The notes: generated by a model not told the origin, from the letters alone. DNA of 64,000 bases from Hathewaya massiliensis (GCF_902143515.1 NZ_CABFVD010000002.1:229088-293087); one strand, 5' to 3'; positions 25,780-34,571 are shown, numbered from the stretch's first letter. A program made the numbers and translations.

Positions 25780-26949
25780 ATGGTTAATAATACGAAATTT
25801 ATAAAAAAATATGATAAAAATTTACTGTCTAAAAGAATTTCTAAGTGTGTAAAAAAAGCTTTAAAAAATAAAATGAGAAAAGGTTCTTCTATTGCAAGCA
25901 GACCTCCCTATGGATATGAATTTAAAGACATATATAAAGATGGAGAGAAAATAGTTACCTTAGTACCAGCAGGGGATATTACTACAAAAACTGTTAAAAA
26001 GATTTATAAATTATACCTAAAAGGATATGGCTGTGGCAAAATTGCAACATATTTAAATGAAAAAGAAATTCCTGTACCTTCTTCTTATATTGAAAATTTT
26101 AAAAAGAGTAAATTTGGACTCTGGAGTAAAAATACCATAAAAGCAATTTTAACTAATGAAAAATATGCAGGGATTATGGTTCAGTATAAGTGGAAAAGAG
26201 TTGAGGGAAATAAAATAATGTTAACTAGTGAAGAGGAGAGAATATACGGCGAAGAGTTTCAAGGTATAATATCAAAGGAAGATTTCGAAGCTGTTGAAGA
26301 TTTAATGAAAGAAAAGTCTAAAAACTTTAAAAATAAAGAGAGAAAAACCCATCTATTTTCACCTTTCCTCAAGTGTAATGAATGCGGTGGTTCTATGTGT
26401 TATAGAAAGAATTACGAAGGCTATAAATGTAATAATAGCCAAAGTGGTAAAGATAGATGTACAGCTCATTCTGTGAAAGAGGAAGAACTTAAAAAAATAG
26501 TATTAAAAAAGCTAGAAGAGGTATATGAAAAACATAAAAAAGAATCTGATTTTTATAGTATGCTTTATGGTGCTGTAAAGGAAGAGACGGATATAGAAAA
26601 AGAAATACATAATCTAGAGAAGAAAATTAAGAAGGTTGATGAGAAGATGGAGAGCTTATCTTTAGATAAGAATAATAAGAAACATGAAAAGCATATACAA
26701 CATAAAGAACTTCATGAATTAGAACATAAAAAGAAGAAGTTAATAAAAAAAATAGACAAGTTAGAGTCCTTAGAGCATAGCATTAATAAATGGGATAACA
26801 TAAGTAATGGGTTTTTAAAAAGTGCAGAGGAACTACTAGAAAATAAGAAGTTTACAAGAGAGATTTTAGAAGACTTAGTAGAAAAAATAGTTGTAAAAGA
26901 AAAGAAGGAAAAGAAAGAAAAAAAGATAAAGGTGTATCTTAAACTTTGA
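25780..26949 (+). CDS. large serine recombinase-like protein lacking the catalytic domain
   Basis: The 389-residue protein begins at the helix that normally follows the resolvase domain (KNLLSKRISKCVKKALKNKM), then has the Recombinase domain (RPPYGYEFK; WSKNTIKAILTNEKYAG), a zinc ribbon with Cys199/Cys202/Cys217/Cys227, and a long charged coiled coil (about 255-330). The roughly 130-residue N-terminal resolvase domain with the nucleophilic Ser is absent. A strong AGGGGG ribosome binding site sits in front of this ATG, and no resolvase coding is visible upstream. It could bind att-like DNA without cutting. No prophage genes adjoin it. Confidence 0.8.
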   Translation: MVNNTKFIKKYDKNLLSKRISKCVKKALKNKMRKGSSIASRPPYGYEFKDIYKDGEKIVTLVPAGDITTKTVKKIYKLYLKGYGCGKIATYLNEKEIPVPSSYIENFKKSKFGLWSKNTIKAILTNEKYAGIMVQYKWKRVEGNKIMLTSEEERIYGEEFQGIISKEDFEAVEDLMKEKSKNFKNKERKTHLFSPFLKCNECGGSMCYRKNYEGYKCNNSQSGKDRCTAHSVKEEELKKIVLKKLEEVYEKHKKESDFYSMLYGAVKEETDIEKEIHNLEKKIKKVDEKMESLSLDKNNKKHEKHIQHKELHELEHKKKKLIKKIDKLESLEHSINKWDNISNGFLKSAEELLENKKFTREILEDLVEKIVVKEKKEKKEKKIKVYLKL

Positions 26950-27007
26950 TATAGAATGAAACTATAAAACTAGTTTTTGTAGGTTTAAGTAGTTAACCAG
27001 TAAATAT

Positions 27008-27060
27008 AAGGTACAAAGTAATAGGGATATATGTAGTATATTACTTTATACCTTATTTTG
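27008..27060. terminator. bidirectional terminator between recombinase and mntP
   Basis: AAGGTACAAAGTAAT (27008-27022) pairs with ATTACTTTATACCTT (27040-27054) with one mismatch, flanked by T-rich sequence. The genes on both sides converge on it. Confidence 0.75.
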
Positions 27061-27077
27061 ATTTTTTATAGTTATTA

Positions 27078-27668
27078 TTATGTAAACAAACTTAATATAG
27101 AACTCAATGTAATGTTTAAATGATCAAATAAAATATTAATTCCAATTAAAATCAAAATAGCGCCACCTATGTATTCAGCCCAACTTCTAAATATACAGTT
27201 ACATTTCTTACCTATTAAGACCCCAATAAAACAGGCTATAAAGGTAATTAATCCAATGGTTAAAGTTGCATTTATAATTGACACATTTAAAAATGCAAAG
27301 CTTATGCCAATAACTAGGGCATCAATACTAGTAGCTATTGAGGACATAATAAGTACCTTAGGATCCAGTGGATTAAAGGCTTTTTTATCTTCGCATTCTT
27401 GCATACCATCTAAAATCATTTTTATACCTAAAAAACCAAGTAACAAGAAAGCTATCCAATGATCTAATTTAGAAATATAGTCTTTAAATTTAATTCCTGC
27501 AACAAAGCCAATTAAAGGCATTATACCTTGAGCAAATCCAAAGGAAAAAGCTATTTTAATGGCATGTTTCTTTTTTAAATTTGGAATAAGCATACCGCTA
27601 GTAATAGAAACAGTAAAAGCATCCATTGCAAGTCCAAGAGCGATGAAAATTATCTGAAGTAAATCCAT
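27078..27668 (-). CDS. mntP: manganese efflux pump MntP (DUF204)
   Basis: The 196-residue protein exports Mn(II). It is nearly all membrane helices (six), with the family start LGLAMDAFTVSITSG and its repeat SIATSIDALVIGISFAF; the Asp in each half is part of the transport site. The start at 27668 is preferred over an upstream ATG because AAGGGGG lies just before it. No yybP-ykoY manganese riboswitch is visible in the short upstream gap. Confidence 0.88.
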   Translation of the reverse strand: MDLLQIIFIALGLAMDAFTVSITSGMLIPNLKKKHAIKIAFSFGFAQGIMPLIGFVAGIKFKDYISKLDHWIAFLLLGFLGIKMILDGMQECEDKKAFNPLDPKVLIMSSIATSIDALVIGISFAFLNVSIINATLTIGLITFIACFIGVLIGKKCNCIFRSWAEYIGGAILILIGINILFDHLNITLSSILSLFT

Positions 27669-27795
27669 TAAAGGAACCCCCTTAAGTAAATATGAAATTA
27701 GTATCAAATAATAATAGTATACATAGGCTTAGACTACAAGTCAAAGTTTGAAAAAGGAGGGAGTATTAAAGTAGGTAGTTATTGCATAAAAATAA

Positions 27796-27854
27796 TTGAC
27801 AAAATATATAATTAATATTACTATATGAGTATATAGTCATATAGTAATATTAAT
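27796..27854 (+). promoter_or_regulatory. promoter with perfect 18-bp dyad, ArsR-type operator
   Basis: TTGACA (27796-27801), 17 bp and TACTAT (27819-27824) form the promoter. ATTAATATTACTATATGA (27811-27828) and its exact complement (27837-27854) form a dyad with an 8-bp centre covering the -10 region. ArsR/SmtB repressors bind AT-rich dyads of this kind, and an arsR-type gene follows 60 bp downstream. Confidence 0.8.
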
Positions 27855-27915
27855 TTATTATAAAAAGTGAGGTGAAAATTAAATTAGATAATAAAATTTT
27901 AATTGGAGGTAAACT

Positions 27916-28272
27916 ATGGAACAGGAACTAATGAAAATTTTAAAAGCTATCTCAGATGAGAATAGATTAAGGATAATGAATTTACTTAGAAATGGGGAAC
28001 TGTGTGTTTGTGAAATAGAAAGTGTACTAAATTTAAATCAATCAAATGCATCTAGACATCTAGGTAAATTAACTGATGCAAATATAATAAATAGCTATAA
28101 AAAAGCTCAATATGTGTATTTTACTTTAAATAAAGAGTCTTTAGAAAATCATGAATTTTTAAGTAAGTTATTAGAAGAATTAGATACTATGGAAAAATAT
28201 AAAAGAGATATGGAGATTTTAAACTTATTTAAAGAAAAGGGCATAGGATGCAAGGAATTAGAAAGGAAGTAA
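27916..28272 (+). CDS. ArsR/SmtB family metalloid-responsive repressor
   Basis: The 118-residue protein has the ArsR winged helix and the sensor segment ELCVCEIE (about residues 29-36) on the helix that in E. coli ArsR carries the As(III)-binding cysteines; recognition helix NQSNASRHLGKL follows. A further Cys lies near the C-terminus. It is likely to repress its own operon through the dyad at 27811-27854 and to be released by As(III), Sb(III) or a soft metal (inference from the CVC motif). Confidence 0.88.
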   Translation: MEQELMKILKAISDENRLRIMNLLRNGELCVCEIESVLNLNQSNASRHLGKLTDANIINSYKKAQYVYFTLNKESLENHEFLSKLLEELDTMEKYKRDMEILNLFKEKGIGCKELERK

Positions 28273-28290
28273 AATTTACTACAGAAGTAT

Positions 28291-28358
28291 TGAAATTCTC
28301 AAAGCTTTTTTATATGTGATTACATAACCATCATATCAACAAAAATTTTTAACAGAGC
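28291..28358 (+). repeat. dispersed 68-bp intergenic repeat, copy A
   Basis: It aligns without gaps to 33362-33429 (53 of 68 bases by hand count). It lies 18 bp after the arsR-like stop codon. A shorter degraded relative lies at 62096-62136. Confidence 0.65.
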
Positions 28359-28392
28359 AAATTTTAATATATTGTAAATGGGGGTTAGGGTT

Positions 28393-29409
28393 ATGGATAT
28401 TGTTAATGCAATTTTAAAAGGGTTTAACAACATCTTTTTTAAGATGACTTGGCTTTCTGATTTAATAAAACTTTTGGTGGGAAAAGTTTTTAAATTAGAT
28501 ACTTCTTCTAGAGTAGGAGGTAGCCTACACTTTTTTATATACGATACAATTAAAATATTTATTTTGTTGTCTGTTTTAATATTTTTAATTTCCTATATTC
28601 AAAGTTATTTCCCACCAGAGAGAACAAAGAAGATTCTTGGAAGAATAAAAGGTATAAAGGGAAATATATTAGGGGCATTACTTGGAACTATTACTCCATT
28701 TTGTAGTTGTTCTAGTATACCATTATTCATAGGGTTTACTGCAGCAGGACTTCCAGTAGGCGTAACTTTTTCCTTTTTAATTTCTTCTCCCTTAGTAGAC
28801 CTTGGTTCCTTAGTTATTTTAATATCCTTTTTTGGATTTAAAATTGCTATAGCTTATGTGGTAGTAGGGCTTATTTTAGCAGTTTTAGGTGGAACGATAA
28901 TAGATAAGTTTGGCATGGAAAAGTATGTTCAAGAGTATGTTAAAGAGATAGAATTAGGAGAAGATATAGTAATTGAAATGAACAAAAAAGAAAGAATAGA
29001 TTATGCTAAGGATCAAGTTTTAAGCATTATACGCAAGGTTTTTATATATGTTTTAGTTGGAGTTGGTATAGGAGCTGCTATTCATAACTGGATTCCTCAA
29101 AGTGTAATAGAAAATGTAATTGGAAGTAACAATCCTTTTGCAGTAGTTCTTGCAACTTTGGTTGGTATACCGATGTATGCTGATATATTTGGAACTATTC
29201 CTATAGCTGAAGCGTTATTTATGAAAGGTGTTGGAGTTGGTACTATACTTTCATTTATGATGGCAGTTACAGCACTTTCATTGCCATCTATGATTATGCT
29301 TAGTAAGGTTGTAAAACCAAAACTATTAGGATTTTTTATAACCATTGTCTCTGTGGGCATAATAATAATTGGTTATCTATTTAATGTATTTTCTTTTGTG
29401 TTTATATAA
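28393..29409 (+). CDS. permease of the ArsP/DUF318 family
   Basis: This 338-residue membrane protein has about eight to ten helices and the conserved TPFCSCSSIPLFIGFTAAG motif of ArsP-type permeases, some of which export trivalent organoarsenicals. A second family segment is GIPMYADIFGTIPIAEALF. The start is set at 28393 because GGGGGTTAGGG lies before it. It follows the ArsR-type gene and precedes a small disulfide protein, supporting a metalloid efflux role. The substrate is not proven. Confidence 0.85.
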   Translation: MDIVNAILKGFNNIFFKMTWLSDLIKLLVGKVFKLDTSSRVGGSLHFFIYDTIKIFILLSVLIFLISYIQSYFPPERTKKILGRIKGIKGNILGALLGTITPFCSCSSIPLFIGFTAAGLPVGVTFSFLISSPLVDLGSLVILISFFGFKIAIAYVVVGLILAVLGGTIIDKFGMEKYVQEYVKEIELGEDIVIEMNKKERIDYAKDQVLSIIRKVFIYVLVGVGIGAAIHNWIPQSVIENVIGSNNPFAVVLATLVGIPMYADIFGTIPIAEALFMKGVGVGTILSFMMAVTALSLPSMIMLSKVVKPKLLGFFITIVSVGIIIIGYLFNVFSFVFI

Positions 29410-29548
29410 ACGTACAATATAAGTTAATTTTAAAAAGTATTATATTACCATATTTAGTTATGAAAATTTTTTTGGAAGAAGTTATAGATTATCAATGGAT
29501 TTAGTATTGTTTAATAAAAAATTATATTTATGAAAGAGGTTCATATGT

Positions 29549-29782
29549 ATGGAAATTAAAGTTTTAGGAGCTTGTTGTGAGGATTGTGATAGATTACAAA
29601 AAAATGCTCAAAAGGCAGTAAAAGAACTAGGTTTGGATGTTAAGGTTGAAAAGATAGAGGATTTTAAAGAAATAGTGTCTTATGGTGTAATAAAAACACC
29701 GGCTCTTGTAATCAATGGTAAAGTTAAAGTTACAGGAAGAGTAATTTCTTCTGAAGATATTAAAAAATATATACAAGGATAG
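29549..29782 (+). CDS. small thioredoxin-fold redox protein (thioredoxin_3 type)
   Basis: This 77-residue mini-thioredoxin has an N-terminal CCEDC (Cys9-Cys10 with Cys13), a cis-proline strand KTPALVINGKV and a final KKYIQG. It matches the archaeal/clostridial small redox-active disulfide proteins often found beside DUF318 permeases. It may reduce or carry the thiol-reactive substrate to the permease. The extra adjacent Cys in the active site is unusual. Confidence 0.8.
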   Translation: MEIKVLGACCEDCDRLQKNAQKAVKELGLDVKVEKIEDFKEIVSYGVIKTPALVINGKVKVTGRVISSEDIKKYIQG

Positions 29783-29926
29783 ATACCTAATGTATCTTTG
29801 CAGTGATATTTGAAGCAAGAAAATAGTTAAAGTTTAAAATAATAAAAGGTTTGTAGTAATGTTTGTTAGAATAATAGATAGTTTTCTATTGAATATTATG
29901 ATTACCTTATAAAAGGGGGAGTTTTA

Positions 29927-30856
29927 GTGGATAAAAAGACTAAACTTTATATTTTATCAGGATTTTTAGGTTCAGGAAAAACAACTTTTCTTTTAAAACT
30001 TTTAGAGCATTTAAAGGATAAAAAAGTTGGAGTTATAATGAATGAATTTGGGAAGATAGGTATTGATGGGCCTATAATTAAACGTGATGGTATGGAACTT
30101 ATGGAGATCAATAGAGGGTCTATATTTTGTTCTTGTTTAAAGATTTCCTTTTTATCAGCTATGGTAGAGATGTCAGATAGGGAAATGGATTATTTAATTG
30201 TGGAAAGCTCAGGTCTTGCAGATCCTTCAAATATAGGTGACATATTAGATGGAATAAAGCAAGTTAAAGGAGACCTTTATGACTATAAGGGTGCTATTTG
30301 CCTTATAGATGGTACGGGATTCTTAGAACAATTAGAGGACTTAGAAACCGTAGAAAGACAATTAAAACACTGTCATTTAGCAATATTAAATAAGGTAGAT
30401 TTAATAGATGAAGAGACTAAAAACAAGGTTTTAGAAAAAATAGAAGAAATAAATCCTAAGGTTAATGTAATTGAAACCTCCTTTGGAGATGTGGATTTTA
30501 AATTTTTAGAGGAAGATTTAATGAAATATGCTTGGGCTGAGGATGAAGAAACTACAAATTCTGTGGATTCAAAGCCTAAAACCTTAAGTTTAACCTATGA
30601 TGGGGAAATTCAAAAAAGTAAACTTACTAATTTCTTAAATTTAATATCAAAGGATGCCTATAGAATAAAAGGATTCTGTAATTTAGAAGATGGCATAAAT
30701 CAAGTTGATGTAGTAAATAGAAGAATTGATTATAAGTTAATAGATAGAAATGAAGAAAATTCCTTAGTTATAATATCTAAAATAGGACCACAAATTATAA
30801 AGCCTATATTTGCAGCATGGGAAAGTGAAGTTGGTATAGAGATGAAGCTTAGATAA
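29927..30856 (+). CDS. CobW/G3E family GTPase
   Basis: This 309-residue metallochaperone-type GTPase starts at GTG with AAGGGGGAG upstream. It has Walker A GFLGSGKTTF (about residues 11-20), the switch motif ESSGLADP, and NKVDL for guanine specificity. The family CxCC metal motif is reduced to CSCL (GSIFCSCLK). A C-terminal CobW_C-like half follows. It is the fourth gene of the ArsR-permease-thioredoxin group, an uncommon partner for arsenic genes, suggesting that a metal is also handled. Confidence 0.85.
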   Translation: MDKKTKLYILSGFLGSGKTTFLLKLLEHLKDKKVGVIMNEFGKIGIDGPIIKRDGMELMEINRGSIFCSCLKISFLSAMVEMSDREMDYLIVESSGLADPSNIGDILDGIKQVKGDLYDYKGAICLIDGTGFLEQLEDLETVERQLKHCHLAILNKVDLIDEETKNKVLEKIEEINPKVNVIETSFGDVDFKFLEEDLMKYAWAEDEETTNSVDSKPKTLSLTYDGEIQKSKLTNFLNLISKDAYRIKGFCNLEDGINQVDVVNRRIDYKLIDRNEENSLVIISKIGPQIIKPIFAAWESEVGIEMKLR

Positions 30857-30933
30857 AATCACTTGAAATCCTACTATCATAATTGTATACTTAACTAAAG
30901 TATAATAGATAAAGAGAGTAGGAGGTGCTAAGT

Positions 30934-31599
30934 ATGTCTTTAGATACGAAATCAAAAAAAGAATTAGAGAATAAGGATATAGATTATAAGCCTAGTTTTA
31001 GGGACAAGCTAAGAAGAAGACCTAGATTAAATCTTACTATAACTGTTGTTTGTATAACTATAGTTGCTATACTCATATTTATAAGTGGCATGAAGGTTAA
31101 TAAAATTAGCAAAGTAAATACAAGTACCATTGCAGAGAAAGTGGAAAAAATAGCTGAAATATCTACCATTAAATATAATTATTCTTCTGTAGTCGCTCTA
31201 AAGGACAGCATGAAACTAAAAGATATACCAATACCTTTTACAGGGAAATCCTTTATAGTTAAGTATAATGGATATATAAAATTTGGTACGGATTTTAAAA
31301 ATAAAACTATAAATTTAAGTTCAGATAAAAAGAAAGTTACCATAACACTATCTAAGTCAAGGGTTCTAGATAATGTAGCAGATACTAAAAATCTAATGGT
31401 ATATGATGAGAGATACTCTATATTTAATAGATATGGGGCAGAGGATATGATAGATGAAATTGCAAAGGAACAAAAAAGAATAGAAGAAACCTTAGTTAAA
31501 GAAGGTTATATAGAAAAAGCTAATAAAGAGGTTGAAATTCTCTTAAAAAGCATGTTATCTGAGATGGGATTTGAAGAGATAGATGTAGTATTTAAGTAA
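30934..31599 (+). CDS. DUF4230 membrane-anchored protein
   Basis: This 221-residue protein has a basic N-terminus (RDKLRRRPRLN), one helix (about residues 35-57) and an extracytoplasmic DUF4230 domain (GKSFIVKYNGYIKFGTDF; ITLSKSRVLDN). Start 30934 is favoured by AGGAGG eight bases upstream. Family function is unknown. It may belong to the preceding transcript (gap 77 bp). Confidence 0.7.
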   Translation: MSLDTKSKKELENKDIDYKPSFRDKLRRRPRLNLTITVVCITIVAILIFISGMKVNKISKVNTSTIAEKVEKIAEISTIKYNYSSVVALKDSMKLKDIPIPFTGKSFIVKYNGYIKFGTDFKNKTINLSSDKKKVTITLSKSRVLDNVADTKNLMVYDERYSIFNRYGAEDMIDEIAKEQKRIEETLVKEGYIEKANKEVEILLKSMLSEMGFEEIDVVFK

Positions 31600-31622
31600 A
31601 TTAATAAGTAGTCTAATTGAGG

Positions 31623-31682
31623 TTTTAATAAAGAATTTAATAATGATTTTAGTAAAGAGTATTAATAATGATTTTAATAAAG
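31623..31682. repeat. tandem repeat, about 24-25 bp, 2.5 copies
   Basis: TTTTAATAAAGAATTTAATAATGA-type units repeat at 31623, 31647 and 31672 (partial), running into the terminator at 31681. They are non-coding. Confidence 0.65.
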
Positions 31683-31729
31683 TGGTTGTATAGAATAACT
31701 TTAAAGTTATCTACACAACCACTATTTTA
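31681..31729. terminator. bidirectional terminator
   Basis: AGTGGTTGT (31681-31689) pairs with ACAACCACT (31715-31723), with an internal AACTTTAAAGTT palindrome, followed by ATTTTAATTT. The DUF4230 gene and the Cys/His-rich gene converge here. Confidence 0.75.
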
Positions 31730-31736
31730 ATTTAGA

Positions 31737-31967
31737 CTAACATCTCCTATTACATAAAAGCAAAAGCAATGTTACTAAACATACAGGATTTTGTGTAAGA
31801 CCATTTAAAAAGTTAGGATTACAGTTATAAGGGTTGGTGTTACAGTGGTAGTTATGTCCATAGGGTTCAATATTACATTGGTTACTATGGCAATGATCAT
31901 GATGATGATTGTTACATGAACATTTACAACTACAACTGCAGCTGCAGTTATTTTTCTTGTGACTCAT
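31737..31967 (-). CDS. small Cys/His-rich protein (76 aa)
   Basis: The first half alternates Cys with Ser/Lys (CSCSCSCKCSC) and continues into a His cluster (HHHDHCHSNQC); the middle is Asn/Tyr-rich; the end is a short hydrophobic stretch LVTLLLLLCNRRC. AAAGGAGG lies eight bases before the ATG at 31967, so it is clearly a translated gene. The composition suggests metal binding or a disulfide-linked spore-surface component. No family name can be given. Confidence 0.7.
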   Translation of the reverse strand: MSHKKNNCSCSCSCKCSCNNHHHDHCHSNQCNIEPYGHNYHCNTNPYNCNPNFLNGLTQNPVCLVTLLLLLCNRRC

Positions 31968-32094
31968 ATATACTACCTCCTTTATAATTGGTTAAGTATA
32001 TAGGAGAGATGCCCTTCTGAATCCTAAAATTTTAGTCCAAATATATTAATCCTAATAACATTATAGTTTAAGTTTGACGATGTGTGACTAAAAC

Positions 32095-32123
32095 TTGAAA
32101 CTGAACAAATGTTCGTATATAAT
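32095..32123 (+). promoter_or_regulatory. dinB promoter with LexA (SOS) box
   Basis: TTGAAA (32095-32100), 17 bp, TATAAT (32118-32123). GAACAAATGTTC (32103-32114) sits exactly in the spacer and matches the Gram-positive LexA/DinR box (GAACNNNNGTTC), so the gene should be induced by DNA damage. Confidence 0.85.
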
Positions 32124-32164
32124 TATATACATTGGATATAATTTAAAGAAAAGGGTTGAGTTTC

Positions 32165-33355
32165 ATGGAGCATAAAAGATTAATTTTTCATGTTGATGTT
32201 AATTCAGCATATCTTTCTTGGTCTGCTGTGGAGAGGCTAAAGCGTGGAGATACTGTGGATTTAAGAAAGGTTCCCTCTGTAATTGGAGGAGATCCTAATA
32301 GTAGAAGAGGGGTCGTACTTGCTAAATCTGAAATGGCAAAGAAATATAATATTAAATCAGGGGAAACTTTATTTTCAGCTTTTCAAAAATGCCCTAACCT
32401 GATGGTAGAGTTACCTTCTTTTGATTTGTATAAAAGTTGCAGTAGTGCTATGGTGAGTATTTTAGAAGAATACACTCCCTTATTGGAGCGATACTCTATA
32501 GATGAGTGTTTTTTAGATTTAAGTAAAATGGAACATATGTACCCTAATTATTATGATTTAGCCTATAAAATAAAAAATAGAATACATAAAGAACTGGGTT
32601 TTACTGTTAATATTGGCATAGGGGAAAATAAACTTTTAGCTAAAATGGCTTCTGACTTTGAAAAACCAAATAAAATTCATACACTTTTCAAAAATGAAAT
32701 AAAGGATAAAATGTGGCCACTTCCCATTGAAAAATTATTTATGGTAGGAAAGGTTGCAGCAAAAAAACTTAGAAATGTAAATATAAATACTATAGGAGAT
32801 TTAGCTCTATGTGATATAGAATTTGTTCAGTATATACTAAAAAATAAAGGTATAACCTTGTGGGAATATGCTAGAGGAATTGAAGACTCAGAGGTAGTTA
32901 ATAATGAAGATATAGAAATAAAAAGTATTAGTAATTCTACCACTACCCCCTCTGATATAAATTCTAAAGAAGAGGCTTTTAGGGTTATTCTTGCTCTTTC
33001 AGAGAATGTGGCATGGAGGATAAGAAGAGAGGAAAAAAAGGCCTTTGTAATATCTGTAAGTTTAAAAAATAAGGATTTTATATCTTCTGGTAAGCAGAGA
33101 AAATTGCAAGAACCAACTAACTGTACGGAACTTATTTTTAAGGAGGCCTGTGAGCTTTTCCAGAGGCTTTGGAAGGGAGAACCCTTAAGGCATATAGGGG
33201 TTGCCCTAACTGAACTTGAAAGTGAGGCTATAGAACAGCTCAACTTTTTTAATTATGAAGAGAAAGAGAAAAAAGAGAGTTTAGATAAAACCATGGATAT
33301 AATAAGAAAAAAGTATGGAGAAGATATATTAAAAAGGTCTACATTATTAAAATAG
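32165..33355 (+). CDS. dinB: Y-family DNA polymerase (Pol IV/DinB type)
   Basis: This translesion polymerase has 396 residues. Catalytic carboxylates are in FHVDVNSAYLSW (N-terminus) and YSIDECFLD (palm), with a helix-hairpin-helix (FMVGKVAAKKLRNV) and a little-finger domain. A likely beta-clamp motif QLNFF lies near the C-terminus. ATG 32165 is used because AAGGG precedes it; a TTG three codons earlier overlaps that site. The SOS box in its promoter fits the role. Confidence 0.9.
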   Translation: MEHKRLIFHVDVNSAYLSWSAVERLKRGDTVDLRKVPSVIGGDPNSRRGVVLAKSEMAKKYNIKSGETLFSAFQKCPNLMVELPSFDLYKSCSSAMVSILEEYTPLLERYSIDECFLDLSKMEHMYPNYYDLAYKIKNRIHKELGFTVNIGIGENKLLAKMASDFEKPNKIHTLFKNEIKDKMWPLPIEKLFMVGKVAAKKLRNVNINTIGDLALCDIEFVQYILKNKGITLWEYARGIEDSEVVNNEDIEIKSISNSTTTPSDINSKEEAFRVILALSENVAWRIRREEKKAFVISVSLKNKDFISSGKQRKLQEPTNCTELIFKEACELFQRLWKGEPLRHIGVALTELESEAIEQLNFFNYEEKEKKESLDKTMDIIRKKYGEDILKRSTLLK

Positions 33356-33361
33356 AAATAA

Positions 33362-33429
33362 TGAAATTCTAAAAACTTATTCATAGGTGATTACGTAATC
33401 GTCATATAGAAAAAATTGTCTAACAAAGC
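33362..33429 (+). repeat. dispersed 68-bp intergenic repeat, copy B
   Basis: This is the gap-free partner of 28291-28358 and contains the perfect palindrome GATTACGTAATC (33389-33400). It starts 7 bp after the polymerase stop codon. Confidence 0.65.
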
Positions 33430-33521
33430 CTTGAAGTAAAATTATCCTTGAGTAAGTGTAGTTTTAAAAGTAAACTATACTTAGATAGAGATTTATTTTT
33501 GTAGATTTAGAGGTGATAATT

Positions 33522-34565
33522 TTGTATGAGTATTTCATAGAGAAAGTTAATTTAAACAATAAAGATGAGGTTTTAGAGGTTAAGGAATTTTTAATTAAAT
33601 ATAATCTTGATTTAGATAAAGATGTGGATTACACTTTGGTTATAAAAAAAGATAATAATATAAAAGGAACATGCTCAAAGAGTAAAAGTGTGTTAAAATG
33701 CTTTGCCATAAGCGAAGAACTTAGAGGGGAAGGTTTAAGCGAAAAGCTAATAACTAGCTTAAATGACAGGCTTTTTGAAGAGGGTATATACCATAGTTTT
33801 ATTTTTACAAAGCCAGAGAATACAGCTATTTTTACAGGGCTTGGCTATACTGTGGTGGCAGAAGTGGATAAGGTAACTCTTCTTGAAAATGGAATTTATA
33901 ATATAAATAAATATCTAGATAAATTAGCTACGAAGTATGATCTTAATTCTGAAAAACATAGGGCTGCCATAGTTATGAATTGTAACCCTTTTACCTTAGG
34001 ACACAGATATTTAATAGAAGAAGCTTCTAAAAAGGCTGAAGAAGTTTTGGTATTTATAGTAGAAGAAGAAAAGTCCTTATTTCCTTTTAAAGTAAGGTAT
34101 AATTTGGTTAAAGAGGGCGTTAAGGATCTTATCAATGTTAAAGTTATTGAAGGGGGAGAATATATAATTTCCTCAGCTACATTTCCTTCTTATTTTTTAA
34201 GAAAGGAAGATGAGGTATTAAAGGCTTATACGAAGCTAGATGGAACTATATTTGCAAAGTATTTTTGTGAAAGATTTAATATAAAAAAGAGATTTGTAGG
34301 GGATGAACCTTATTGCAAGGTTACTAGAGCTTATAATGAATCACTAAAAGAGATATTTGAAAAATATAATAGAGAGCTTATTATTATAGATAGGAAGAGT
34401 GACTCTAATAGCAAGATAAGTGCATCTAAGGTTAGAGAACTTATAAAGAATGATAAATTAGAGGAAACACGGGACATTGTACCAAAGGTTACTTTTGAAT
34501 TTTTAAATAGTAGTGAAGGGAGAGAGATTGCAGAAAAGATTAAAACTAGCAATTCTCCACATTAA
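33522..34565 (+). CDS. citC: [citrate (pro-3S)-lyase] ligase
   Basis: CitC acetylates the prosthetic group of citrate lyase. The 347-residue protein has an N-terminal acetyltransferase-like region (SEELRGEGLSEKL) and a nucleotidyltransferase domain with MNCNPFTLGHRYLIEEAS and a C-terminal ISASKVREL. TTG 33522 is chosen as start because AGAGGTG sits seven bases upstream; an in-frame GTG at 33513 overlaps that site. It begins a citC-citX-citG set. Confidence 0.88.
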   Translation: MYEYFIEKVNLNNKDEVLEVKEFLIKYNLDLDKDVDYTLVIKKDNNIKGTCSKSKSVLKCFAISEELRGEGLSEKLITSLNDRLFEEGIYHSFIFTKPENTAIFTGLGYTVVAEVDKVTLLENGIYNINKYLDKLATKYDLNSEKHRAAIVMNCNPFTLGHRYLIEEASKKAEEVLVFIVEEEKSLFPFKVRYNLVKEGVKDLINVKVIEGGEYIISSATFPSYFLRKEDEVLKAYTKLDGTIFAKYFCERFNIKKRFVGDEPYCKVTRAYNESLKEIFEKYNRELIIIDRKSDSNSKISASKVRELIKNDKLEETRDIVPKVTFEFLNSSEGREIAEKIKTSNSPH

Positions 34566-34571
34566 ATTATT

